Source of the DNA: Methanobrevibacter sp.
Lineage (GTDB): Archaea; Methanobacteriota; Methanobacteria; Methanobacteriales; Methanobacteriaceae
Assembly (NCBI GenBank): GCA_030539985.1
Contig: JAUNXD010000058.1
Span: 1-8,666 of the forward strand
DNA: 8,666 nt
Direction of reading: 5' to 3'
Every line of letters begins with the position of its first letter. The first letter of the stretch is position 1. The position numbers and the translations under genes were made by a program. This document shows positions 1 through 6,125 of this stretch, one piece after another. The notes under the pieces are model-generated. The model saw only the letters and a program-made list of their open reading frames with translations. It had not been told where the DNA came from and ran no database searches.

Positions 1-432
1 TACGTTCAAATCCATGATATTTTCATGGAAACTTCCAAAAACGAAAGAGAACACGCTAAAATCTGGTTCAAATTATTGCATGATGAAGACATTCCAGACA
101 CAATAGCTAACCTCAATGCAGCTGCAGATGGTGAAAACGAAGAATGGACTTCAATGTACAAAGAATTCGCAGAAACCGCTAAAGAAGAAGGTTTCCCAAT
201 GATTGCATTCTTATTTGAAAAAGTAGGAGCAATCGAAAAAGAACACGAAGAAAGATACAGAACATTACTTGCAAATGTTGAAAACGATGCAGTATTCAAC
301 AAAGAAGCAGACATTGAATGGAAATGTGAAAACTGTGGATTTGTTTTCTCAGGTCCTAACGCACCTGAAAAATGTCCTGTATGTGGACTTCCAAAAGCAC
401 ATTTCGAAGAAAGAGCTACCAACTTTAAATAA
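1..432 (+). CDS. rbr: Rubrerythrin, N-terminus cut by window edge
   Basis: Rubrerythrins are non-haem diiron proteins of the cytoplasm that reduce hydrogen peroxide to water, taking electrons through a C-terminal rubredoxin-like centre. The frame is open from base 1; the ATG at 25 is internal, because the residues before it (YVQIHDIF) align with YVEIKEIF of the next gene. By that alignment about 38 N-terminal residues are missing and the full protein would be about 181 aa. Visible in the 143 residues present are the ExxH motif of the first ferritin-like half (EREH, around residue 15), the second helix pair (YKEFAETA, then EKEHEERY), and a rubredoxin-type knot WKCENCG...CPVCG near the C-terminus. 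It is a paralogue of the downstream gene with long shared stretches (WTSMYKEFAETA), so the pair arose by duplication. A T-rich terminator follows, which suggests separate transcription. Family assignment is very secure; only the start is unseen. Confidence 0.93.
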   Translation, partial: YVQIHDIFMETSKNEREHAKIWFKLLHDEDIPDTIANLNAAADGENEEWTSMYKEFAETAKEEGFPMIAFLFEKVGAIEKEHEERYRTLLANVENDAVFNKEADIEWKCENCGFVFSGPNAPEKCPVCGLPKAHFEERATNFK

Positions 433-434
433 GC

Positions 435-458
435 TCTTTATTTTTTTAATTTTTTTTA
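435..458 (+). terminator. T-rich archaeal terminator after first rubrerythrin
   Basis: Two T-runs of seven and eight bases (interrupted by AA) begin directly after the stop codon. Archaeal RNA polymerase terminates at such oligo-T tracts without needing a hairpin, and none is seen here. Confidence 0.65.
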
Positions 459-473
459 GTTACCAATTCATTA

Positions 474-488
474 CCAAAACCTTATATA
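474..488 (+). promoter_or_regulatory. BRE/TATA promoter of second rubrerythrin
   Basis: CCAAAAC (BRE-like) is followed by the TATA box TTATATA at 482-488. Transcription would begin roughly 22-27 bases downstream, near 508-512, leaving a short leader containing the ribosome binding site GGAGATGA at 513-520 before the ATG at 525. The same BRE/TATA arrangement recurs at 8534-8549. Confidence 0.75.
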
Positions 489-524
489 TGTTAAGCTAAT
501 ATTCTTTAATACGGAGATGATAAC

Positions 525-1070
525 ATGGCAGATTTAAAAGGAACTAAAACCGAAGAAAATTTAAAAGCGGCACTTGCCGGTGAATCCCAAGCACGTGTAA
601 AATATGAATTCTACGCTTCTCAAGCCAAAAAGGACGGTTATGTGGAAATCAAAGAAATTTTCCAGGAATCATCCGACAATGAAAAAGAACATGCAAAAAT
701 ATGGTTCAAATTGTTAAACGGCGGAGGAGTGCCAGACACTCTCACCAACCTTGCAGATGCAGCAGCAGGCGAACACGAAGAATGGACTTCAATGTATAAG
801 GAATTCGCTGAAACCGCACGTGAAGAAGGCTTTGATGACATTGCAGATTTATTCGATGCTGCAGGTGCAACTGAAAAAGCACATGAAGACAGATACAATG
901 CATTGACCGATAAAATCAAGGCTGATAAAGTATTCAAAAAAGATGAGGAAATCGCATGGAAATGTAACAACTGCGGATACATCCATTATGGAAAAGAAGC
1001 TCCGGAAGTTTGTCCATTATGCGATCACCCACAAGCACACTTCAGAAAACAAGATACTAGTTATATCTAG
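525..1070 (+). CDS. rbr: Rubrerythrin (complete)
   Basis: A 181-aa diiron peroxidase with the normal two-domain rubrerythrin layout. Residues 1-135 form the ferritin-like four-helix domain, with expected iron ligands E20 (AGES), E53 and H56 (EKEH), E93/E96 (KEFAE) and E117/H120 (EKAH). Residues 145-172 form the rubredoxin-like knot with C147, C150, C163 and C166. The second cysteine pair is CPLC and the first CNNC, as expected for a one-iron FeS4 site. The ATG at 525 is preceded by GGAGATGA at good spacing, and the N-terminus MADLKGTKTEENL is typical of the family. It has its own promoter and terminator, so it can be regulated apart from the upstream paralogue. The expected role is peroxide detoxification in a strict anaerobe, with electrons from rubredoxin or another small carrier; the actual donor cannot be read from the sequence. 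Confidence 0.97.
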   Translation: MADLKGTKTEENLKAALAGESQARVKYEFYASQAKKDGYVEIKEIFQESSDNEKEHAKIWFKLLNGGGVPDTLTNLADAAAGEHEEWTSMYKEFAETAREEGFDDIADLFDAAGATEKAHEDRYNALTDKIKADKVFKKDEEIAWKCNNCGYIHYGKEAPEVCPLCDHPQAHFRKQDTSYI

Positions 1071-1072
1071 AG

Positions 1073-1099
1073 TCTTTTTTTCTTTTTTTTCTTTTTTTA
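1073..1099 (+). terminator. T-rich terminator after second rubrerythrin
   Basis: Three T-runs separated by single C residues begin two bases after the TAG stop. There is no hairpin. This separates the rubrerythrin from the nadV-bsh operon. Confidence 0.7.
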
Positions 1100-1105
1100 G
1101 TAAGA

Positions 1106-1113
1106 TATTTATA
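1106..1113 (+). promoter_or_regulatory. Probable TATA box of the nadV-bsh operon
   Basis: TATTTATA at 1106-1113 lies about 38 bp before the ATG. A start site about 22-27 bp downstream would fall near 1132-1138, giving a leader of only 10-17 nt. The upstream BRE is weak. AAATATAAT at 1121-1129 is an alternative TATA box; it would give an almost leaderless transcript starting near 1149. Either way the palindrome at 1115-1143 overlaps the core promoter or start site. Confidence 0.5.
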
Positions 1114-1114
1114 C

Positions 1115-1143
1115 CAACTTAAATATAATATGTATTTAAGTTG
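1115..1143 (+). repeat. Perfect 11-bp inverted repeat, candidate operator
   Basis: The left arm CAACTTAAATA (1115-1125) and right arm TATTTAAGTTG (1133-1143) are exact reverse complements separated by TAATATG (1126-1132). The repeat lies just downstream of the TATA box and ends 5 bp before the ATG of nadV. A dimeric helix-turn-helix protein bound here would block RNA polymerase. The centre-to-centre arm spacing is 18 bp, so both arms would lie on nearly the same face of the helix. The symmetry is seen directly; regulatory function is inferred. Confidence 0.6.
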
Positions 1144-1148
1144 ATATT

Positions 1149-2558
1149 ATGATTAAAAACAATATTTGTTTACTGACAGACAGTTACAAGGTAACTCATC
1201 ACTATTTCTATCCAAAGGGAACTGAAAAGATTTATTCTTACCTTGAAAGCAGAGTGGGAGCCGAATTTAACAAAACAATTTTTTACGGACTCCAATATAT
1301 AATCAAAAAGTATCTGGAAGGCTCTGTTGTAACACAGGAAAAAATCGATGAAGCCGATAAGCTGATATCCTCACATATAGGTCCTGATATTTTCAACAGG
1401 GATGGATGGCAATATATTCTCGATGAACATGACGGCAGGCTGCCGGTTGAAATCAAAGCGGTGGCTGAGGGGACACCTGTTGACGTAAGCAATGTATTGA
1501 TGACAGTTGAAAACACCGACAAAAAGTCATATTGGCTGCCTAACTATCTTGAATCTCTATTGCTTCAGGTATGGTATCCTTCAACTGTTGCGACCCTGTC
1601 TGCTGAGGTTAGAAAATTATGCAATTTCTATCTGGATGTAACAGGTTCATCAAAGGACAATCTGGATTTCATGCTGCATGATTTCGGATACCGTGGGGCA
1701 ACATCAACAGAATCCTCAATGCTTGCGGGATCCGCTCATCTGCTCAGTTTTTCAGGAACAGACACCATTCCGGCTTTGACAATACCTGAAAACTATTACA
1801 ATGACTCAGAGTTATATGGTTTTTCAGTTCAGGCAACAGAGCACAGCGTAATGACTTCTCTTGGTCCTGAAGGTGAATTTTCACAAATTTTCAATGTCAT
1901 TGACAATGCAAAAGAGGGAATCTTGTCAATCGTAATCGATTCATACAATTACAGAAACTTCCTCATTGAATCGGGCAGTTCCGGTTCTGAATTGAATGAA
2001 GCCATTTTGAACTTTTTGGATGGGGAGAACAATAAGGTCGTGTTCAGGCCTGACAGCGGAGAGCCTGTTTCAACAACAATCGATTGTCTGAATTTGCTTT
2101 CCGAAGGCTTCGGAAGTCATTTGACCGATAAGGGATATAAGGTATTTGATTTGAACATTGGACTTCTGTGGGGTGACGGTTTGAATTACCAAAAGATACG
2201 TGACATACTGTTTGCAATGAAATCCAGCGGATGGGCAGCAGAAAACATCATCTTCGGTATGGGTGGAGGACTTCACTCATCAGTGGACCGGGATACACAA
2301 AGAAACGCTTTCAAATGTTCTGCTCAATTCAGGAACGGACAGTGGCATGACATATTTAAAAACCCGCTTGATTCCAGTAAAAAATCAAAGACAGGAAGAT
2401 TCAAATTAATCAAAAATAACGATTCATTCAAAACGGTTCCATTTGACGGTGAGGGTGAAGATTATTTGAGGACTGTATTCAGGAATGGTGAACTGTTAAT
2501 AGATGACAAATATGGTGACATTAAACAGAAAGCGTTGAATTATTCAAATTTGAGGTGA
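1149..2558 (+). CDS. nadV: Nicotinamide phosphoribosyltransferase (NAMPT/NadV type)
   Basis: A 469-aa enzyme that joins nicotinamide to PRPP to give NMN and pyrophosphate, the first step of the short, non-deamidating NAD salvage route in the cytoplasm. NMN would then be adenylylated, in archaea by NadM. The length matches NAMPT and exceeds typical short archaeal PncB. Sequence landmarks that recall human NAMPT are TDSYKVTHH (10-18, with Y13), the stretch YSYLESR, FYGLQYIIKKYL (45-56), VENTD, HDFGYRG (177-183: F179 and R182, base-stacking and phosphate contacts), GTDT with D205 (the aspartate associated with nicotinamide preference), EHS with H232 (catalytic-type histidine), RPDSG (300-304), GDG (342-344) and FGMGGGL (369-375). 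The ATG is preceded only by a weak site (AGTTGAT). It is the first gene of an operon with bsh, 4 bp apart. Nicotinamide salvage by this family is scattered in prokaryotes and often horizontally acquired. A nicotinate-using relative is the alternative, but the aspartate argues for nicotinamide. Confidence 0.92.
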   Translation: MIKNNICLLTDSYKVTHHYFYPKGTEKIYSYLESRVGAEFNKTIFYGLQYIIKKYLEGSVVTQEKIDEADKLISSHIGPDIFNRDGWQYILDEHDGRLPVEIKAVAEGTPVDVSNVLMTVENTDKKSYWLPNYLESLLLQVWYPSTVATLSAEVRKLCNFYLDVTGSSKDNLDFMLHDFGYRGATSTESSMLAGSAHLLSFSGTDTIPALTIPENYYNDSELYGFSVQATEHSVMTSLGPEGEFSQIFNVIDNAKEGILSIVIDSYNYRNFLIESGSSGSELNEAILNFLDGENNKVVFRPDSGEPVSTTIDCLNLLSEGFGSHLTDKGYKVFDLNIGLLWGDGLNYQKIRDILFAMKSSGWAAENIIFGMGGGLHSSVDRDTQRNAFKCSAQFRNGQWHDIFKNPLDSSKKSKTGRFKLIKNNDSFKTVPFDGEGEDYLRTVFRNGELLIDDKYGDIKQKALNYSNLR

Positions 2559-2559
2559 T
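2552..2559 (+). promoter_or_regulatory. Strong RBS overlapping the nadV stop codon
   Basis: GAGGTGAT matches the anti-Shine-Dalgarno of archaeal 16S rRNA closely and contains the TGA stop of nadV (2556-2558). It fixes the ATG at 2563 as the bsh start. It also implies translational coupling and a shared mRNA. The string TGATATTATG is found at the start of both genes, but upstream of nadV the GGAG core is degenerate, so bsh may be translated better than nadV. Confidence 0.8.
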
Positions 2560-2562
2560 ATT

Positions 2563-3540
2563 ATGTGTACTGCAAGCAACTACATTACTGATGACCATTA
2601 TTTTGGTCGTAACTTTGATTATGAAATTTCATACAATGAAAGGGTAACAATAACTCCCAGAAATTACGAGTTTAAGTTCAGAAAGATTGATGATATCAAG
2701 TCACATTATGCAATAATCGGCATTGCAGCAGGTATTGACGGATATCCGTTGTATTATGATGCATGCAATGAGAAAGGTCTGGCGATTGCAGGTTTGAACT
2801 TTGCGGGCAATGCTGTTTACAGGGATTTTGAAGAGGGTATGGTAAACATAACCCCATTTGAACTGATTCCTTATCTTTTAAGCAAAGCCGCAAGCGTTGG
2901 CGAAGCCAGAAAACTTTTAAGTGAGATCAATCTTGTAAATATTAATTTTGCAGATGAGCTTCCCTTATCTCCTCTTCATTGGATGATTTCTGATGAAAAG
3001 GAAGCAATCGTTGTTGAGCCTCTTGAAGATGGTCTCAAGGTCTATGACAATCCCGTTGGAGTTTTGACTAACAATCCTCCTTTTGACAAACAGCTGTTTT
3101 ACCTGAACAATTACAGGAACATTTCCAATAAAAATCCGGATAATACTTTTGGCGGAAACATTGATTTGGATGAATATTCACGTGGTATGGGAGGCATTGG
3201 TCTTCCGGGTGACTTGTCATCAGCTTCAAGGTTTGCAAAGGTTGCATTTACCAGGGCAAATTCATACTCCTCCAGTGATGAGGCAAGCAGTGTAAGTCAG
3301 TTTTTCCATATTCTGGGTTCAGTTGAACAGCAGAACGGTTGCACATTCATCACAGACCCTGACTTGTATGAGTATACCATTTACTCTTCATGTTACAATA
3401 CAAACAAGGGCATATTATATTATAGAACATACAATAACTCACAGATTACTGCTGTTGATTTGAATCATGAGGATTTGGACTCCAATGAGCTGATCAATTA
3501 TCTTCTGATTAATGAAGAGCAGTTTAACTTTGTCAATTAG
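2563..3540 (+). CDS. bsh: Choloylglycine hydrolase family, bile salt hydrolase-like
   Basis: A 325-aa N-terminal nucleophile hydrolase that breaks C-N amide bonds other than peptide bonds; the best known members deconjugate glycine- or taurine-linked bile acids, others cut penicillin V or N-acyl homoserine lactones. The nucleophile Cys2 directly follows the initiator Met (MCTASN), so only Met removal is needed for maturation and there is no signal peptide. Other family residues are R16 and D19 in GRNFDYE, N79 in GLNFAG, the asparagine pair N170/N171 in VLTNNPPF, and R223 in LPGDLSSASRF, plus the C-terminal TIYSSC motif. The length is normal (family about 315-330). It is the second gene of the nadV operon. 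It is probably cytoplasmic, so a conjugated substrate would have to enter the cell. Bile salt hydrolase activity is reported for gut methanogens, but substrate cannot be decided from sequence. There is no clear terminator after it, so some read-through into the DtxR gene is possible. Confidence 0.93.
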   Translation: MCTASNYITDDHYFGRNFDYEISYNERVTITPRNYEFKFRKIDDIKSHYAIIGIAAGIDGYPLYYDACNEKGLAIAGLNFAGNAVYRDFEEGMVNITPFELIPYLLSKAASVGEARKLLSEINLVNINFADELPLSPLHWMISDEKEAIVVEPLEDGLKVYDNPVGVLTNNPPFDKQLFYLNNYRNISNKNPDNTFGGNIDLDEYSRGMGGIGLPGDLSSASRFAKVAFTRANSYSSSDEASSVSQFFHILGSVEQQNGCTFITDPDLYEYTIYSSCYNTNKGILYYRTYNNSQITAVDLNHEDLDSNELINYLLINEEQFNFVN

Positions 3541-3553
3541 AGTATTTAGGTTT

Positions 3554-3570
3554 ACCAAAAATTTTTTATA
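3554..3570 (+). promoter_or_regulatory. BRE/TATA promoter of the DtxR-family gene
   Basis: ACCAAAAA (BRE-like, 3554-3561) is followed by TTTTTTATA ending at 3570. The predicted start site is near 3590-3595, leaving a short leader that contains the AGGTGA ribosome binding site at 3596-3601. It is the only promoter-like signal in the 57-66 bp gap. Confidence 0.65.
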
Positions 3571-3572
3571 CT

Positions 3573-3597
3573 CTTAATCTATATATTAATAATTAAG
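3573..3597 (+). repeat. Imperfect operator candidate, CTTAAT-N13-ATTAAG
   Basis: Six-base inverted arms at 3573-3578 and 3592-3597 are separated by 13 AT-only or nearly AT-only bases and straddle the predicted transcription start. The location would suit autorepression by the downstream DtxR-family protein. The arms share the CTTAA/TTAAG core with the palindrome in front of nadV. Short AT-rich arms can arise by chance, so this is weak. Confidence 0.25.
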
Positions 3598-3606
3598 GTG
3601 ACTTTC

Positions 3607-4320
3607 ATGGCTGAAGGTAAAATAAGTGATAATATTGAGGAATATCTAGAGGTTCTCTATCGTAACGGAAGCAATGGGGAACAGGTTTCCACAACACAGT
3701 TGTCAAAGGATTTGGGCATTGCACCTGGAAGTGTAACTCAAATGCTTAAAAAACTAGAAGATTTAGGTTACATCAAATACACTCCATATAAGGGGGCTAC
3801 TTTAACTGATGAAGGAATGAAAATAGCTCAAAAGATTACCAGAAAGCACAGAATTTTGGAAAAATTCTTATTGGATGTCCTAAAAGTTAAAGAGGAAAAC
3901 GTCCATGATCAGGCATGTGAAATGGAACATACCTTGTCCGATGAAGCGGAAAGGGCTTTATGTACAATGCTGCATCACCCTGACTTGTGTCCTGATGACA
4001 ATGTGATTCCTGCTTGCGACTTTGATTTTGGAAGCTGTCAGGAGTGTTTTTCCCAAAAGGACTTTGACCAGGTCATCAACAGAAAATTCAACTTGCTGTC
4101 AATTTCCGAGTTAACCGGCGATACCGAAGGCACAATCTCATTCATCCGTGGTAAGGATGAGCTTCTCAATGAGATTACCGAGATGGGTATTAAGGTAGGT
4201 CAGCATTTGAAGTATGAACTGAATGAAAACAACTTGACTGACAAGTATTTTGTCATTATAGATGATGAAGAGTTAAACATTCCTGCAGAAATGGCAAATA
4301 ACATTTTTATCCGGGTTTAA
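3607..4320 (+). CDS. DtxR/IdeR-family metal-dependent transcriptional repressor
   Basis: A 237-aa DNA-binding regulator that senses Fe(II) or a similar divalent metal and represses metal uptake genes as a dimer. Residues 1-65 are the winged helix (recognition region around VSTTQLSKDL to GSVTQMLKKLEDLGY). The metal and dimer domain shows H81, E85, H100, C104, E107 and H108, which match DtxR ligands with a constant +2 offset. Cysteine rather than glutamate at 104 fits the iron-type (IdeR) rather than manganese-type (MntR) branch. The DtxR Met10 position appears to be Glu12. A cysteine-rich segment (C119, C128, C137, C144, C147) follows, and residues 160-237 form a FeoA/SH3-like domain. The ATG at 3607 is chosen over the in-frame GTG at 3598 because AGGTGA at 3596-3601 is correctly spaced for the former and overlaps the latter. 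No iron transport gene is adjacent, so targets are unknown. Confidence 0.92.
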   Translation: MAEGKISDNIEEYLEVLYRNGSNGEQVSTTQLSKDLGIAPGSVTQMLKKLEDLGYIKYTPYKGATLTDEGMKIAQKITRKHRILEKFLLDVLKVKEENVHDQACEMEHTLSDEAERALCTMLHHPDLCPDDNVIPACDFDFGSCQECFSQKDFDQVINRKFNLLSISELTGDTEGTISFIRGKDELLNEITEMGIKVGQHLKYELNENNLTDKYFVIIDDEELNIPAEMANNIFIRV

Positions 4321-4339
4321 TTTTTTATTTCTTTTTTTT
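4321..4339 (+). terminator. T-tract terminator after DtxR gene
   Basis: The TAA stop is followed immediately by six T, then ATTTC, then eight T. This is a typical oligo-T archaeal terminator without a stem. Confidence 0.65.
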
Positions 4340-4340
4340 A

Positions 4341-4356
4341 CAAAAATTTTATATAA
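4341..4356 (+). promoter_or_regulatory. BRE/TATA promoter of endA
   Basis: CAAAAATTT is followed by TATATAA at 4350-4356. A start site near 4375-4380 would give a leader of about 35-40 nt, with a CGGTGT ribosome binding site at 4404-4409 before the ATG at 4414. A second AT-rich stretch (TAAATATAAT, 4381-4390) could act as an alternative TATA box. Confidence 0.6.
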
Positions 4357-4413
4357 TATTTCTTTCATATTATAAAGCATTAAATATAATTTATTTCTTT
4401 TTGCGGTGTTTTA

Positions 4414-4929
4414 ATGCGTGGAAATTTATCAAATGGTATTGTTTCAATCAAAATTGAGGAAGGAAGTAAAAGACCGGTGGCTTTACATGAGAAAAGCAAG
4501 TTCGGTAAAATCGAAGCGGATTTTCTTCACTTGTCTTTGATTGAAGCATGTTATCTGCAGGAAAAGGGTCGTTTAAATATTTATGAGGATGATGTTGAGT
4601 GCACCATTGGCTATTTAATCGATCTCATCAAGGAGCAGGACCTTTACGGCAAATATGTTGTTTTCCGTGATTTGAAAGACCGTGGTTATGTTATCAAAAC
4701 AGGTTTTAAATACGGCACTGAATTCAGACTCTATAATCGTGGAGGCGGTCCGGGTCAGGGGCATTCAGATTATCTTGTTAAAATCGTTTTTGAAAATTAT
4801 GACATCAATGCACTTGATTTTGCAAGCTATATAAGAGTTTCGCATGGTGTTAACAAGAAGCTTCTCCTTGCGATTGTCGATGAGGATTTTGACATTACAT
4901 ACTACAATGTCGAATGGACAAGACCATAA
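4414..4929 (+). CDS. endA: tRNA-splicing endonuclease, homotetramer type
   Basis: A 171-aa endonuclease that cuts both intron ends at bulge-helix-bulge structures in archaeal precursor tRNAs, leaving 2',3'-cyclic phosphate and 5'-hydroxyl ends for RtcB ligation. The length and single-copy domain fit the alpha4 enzymes of euryarchaea such as Methanocaldococcus. The catalytic triad is visible: Y107 in FRLY, H117 in GHSDYLV and K148 in NKKLLLAIVD. The spacing Y to H is 10 and H to K is 31, as in the Methanocaldococcus jannaschii enzyme. The N-terminal half (1-75) is the structural domain, and the C-terminus VEWTRP contains the usual dimer-forming strand. There is no T-tract after it, so it may be co-transcribed with trpS 98 bp downstream. 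Confidence 0.95.
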   Translation: MRGNLSNGIVSIKIEEGSKRPVALHEKSKFGKIEADFLHLSLIEACYLQEKGRLNIYEDDVECTIGYLIDLIKEQDLYGKYVVFRDLKDRGYVIKTGFKYGTEFRLYNRGGGPGQGHSDYLVKIVFENYDINALDFASYIRVSHGVNKKLLLAIVDEDFDITYYNVEWTRP

Positions 4930-4947
4930 GTTTAATTAAAGAAATCC

Positions 4948-4956
4948 TTTATATTT
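4948..4956 (+). promoter_or_regulatory. Possible TATA box for trpS
   Basis: TTTATATTT lies 72-80 bp before the trpS ATG in an AT-rich gap. The BRE side is poor and several other AT-rich octamers exist, so the placement is uncertain. The ribosome binding site GGTGA at 5019-5023 is clear and fixes the start at 5028. Confidence 0.35.
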
Positions 4957-5027
4957 TAATATAATTTCATAGTAACTATAATAATTTTTAATTGTAGATT
5001 TAATTTAATATTAATAGTGGTGAAAAA

Positions 5028-6125
5028 ATGGCAGATTTAATTGATCCATGGGCATCATTCAGCCTAGATTATGATAAGTTGGTTAATCAGTTTGGTATAG
5101 GTAAAATTTCAGACATCATTGGAGATGTGAAAAACCCTCAGAGGTTGATGAAAAGGGGAGTTATTTTCGGACATCGTGAATTCAATGAAATCGTTAATCT
5201 GATCAATCAGAAAAAGGATTTTGCAGTCGTTACAGGCATGATGCCAAGCGGACAAATGCACATTGGCCATAAGATGGTGGTTGACCAGATCAAATGGTAT
5301 CAGGATATGGGCGCAATGCTTTCCCTACCGATTGCAGATTTGGAAGCCTATGCCGCCCGTAACATGAGCTTTGAAAAGGGCCGTGAAATAGCTGTCAGCG
5401 AATATCTAACCAACTGGATTGCGCTTGGTCTTGACCTTGAAAGGGACAACGTCAACGTATATCTCCAGTCCCAGAACAACCTGCTGAAGAACCTTGCATT
5501 CAAGGCTTCAATCAAAACCAATTTCAGTCAGTTAAGAGCCATTTACGGATTTGAAAACTCAACCAACATTGCACATGTTCAGGCACCACTGTTCCAGGTT
5601 GCAGACATTTTGCTTCCGCAGATTGAGGAATTCGGAGGTCCAAAAAAGGTCGTTGTTCCAGTAGGTATCGACCAGGATCCCCACATAAGACTGACCAGGG
5701 ACATCGCTCACAAGCTAAACGAGGAGGAAGGATTCATATCTCCGGCTTCCACATATCACAGGTTCCTTACAGGACTCACAGGCGATAAGATGAGCAGTTC
5801 CAAACCTGCAACTGCAATCTATCTCAATGATGATACAAAAACCGCCGTTAAAAAGGTTAAATCTGCTAAAACCGGTGGAAGGGAAACCTTAAAGGAACAG
5901 GAAGAGCTTGGCGGTGAGGTTGACAAGTGCGTTATATATGAAATGCTTTTATATCATTTCATTGACGACGACAAAGAGCTTGAAAAAATCAGGCATGACT
6001 GTCTCAACGGAACTCTCCGCTGCGGCGAGTGCAAGATGAAAACAGCAGAGCTTATGGAAGAGTTCATGGATGATTTGCATGAAAAGCAGGTAGAAGCCTC
6101 TGAAATTGCTAAAACATTGATATAA
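5028..6125 (+). CDS. trpS: Tryptophanyl-tRNA synthetase, archaeal type
   Basis: A 365-aa class I synthetase that activates tryptophan with ATP and charges tRNA-Trp; it is cytoplasmic and a dimer in this family. The Rossmann-fold signatures are complete: TGMMPSGQMHIGH (69-81, HIGH motif at 78-81) and KMSSS (254-258). Between them are QAPLFQVADILLP (185-197) and GIDQDPHIRLTRD (213-225), characteristic of the archaeal/eukaryotic branch rather than bacterial TrpRS. A CGEC segment (332-335) in the C-terminal anticodon-binding part is also usual in archaeal members. The start ATG has GGTGA five bases upstream. The TAA stop shares its last A with the ATG of the next gene, so the two are translationally coupled. 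The gene follows endA, and in many archaea tRNA-Trp carries an intron that EndA removes, so the neighbours may act on the same tRNA; this last point is inference. Confidence 0.97.
   Translation: MADLIDPWASFSLDYDKLVNQFGIGKISDIIGDVKNPQRLMKRGVIFGHREFNEIVNLINQKKDFAVVTGMMPSGQMHIGHKMVVDQIKWYQDMGAMLSLPIADLEAYAARNMSFEKGREIAVSEYLTNWIALGLDLERDNVNVYLQSQNNLLKNLAFKASIKTNFSQLRAIYGFENSTNIAHVQAPLFQVADILLPQIEEFGGPKKVVVPVGIDQDPHIRLTRDIAHKLNEEEGFISPASTYHRFLTGLTGDKMSSSKPATAIYLNDDTKTAVKKVKSAKTGGRETLKEQEELGGEVDKCVIYEMLLYHFIDDDKELEKIRHDCLNGTLRCGECKMKTAELMEEFMDDLHEKQVEASEIAKTLI

Noticed and set aside
25..27. ATG as the start of the first rubrerythrin
   Set aside because: The codons before it are in frame and homologous to residues 39-46 of the second rubrerythrin, so this Met is internal and the gene begins left of the window.
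269..499. Plus-strand frame of 76 codons overlapping the end of the first rubrerythrin
   Set aside because: It is out of frame with a secure gene and runs through the terminator and the next promoter.
6..982. Long open frames on the minus strand at 6-422 and 638-982
   Set aside because: They are antisense to the two rubrerythrins, are low-complexity serine- and alanine-rich translations mirroring the real genes, and have no promoter or ribosome binding site.
1149..2558. Nicotinate phosphoribosyltransferase (PncB) as the product
   Set aside because: The length of 469 aa, the HDFGYRG motif and D205 in GTDT fit the NAMPT/NadV branch better than archaeal PncB.
1283..2893. Minus-strand frames at 1283-1522, 2070-2276 and 2696-2893
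   Set aside because: They are antisense to nadV and bsh, short, without family motifs or upstream signals.
3598..3600. In-frame GTG as the start of the DtxR-family gene
   Set aside because: It lies within the AGGTGA ribosome binding site; the ATG at 3607 is correctly spaced from that site and gives the usual N-terminus.
4921..5027. Possible RNA gene in the endA-trpS gap
   Set aside because: The stretch is almost entirely A and T with no stable stems or tRNA-like features; it is best read as a promoter/leader.
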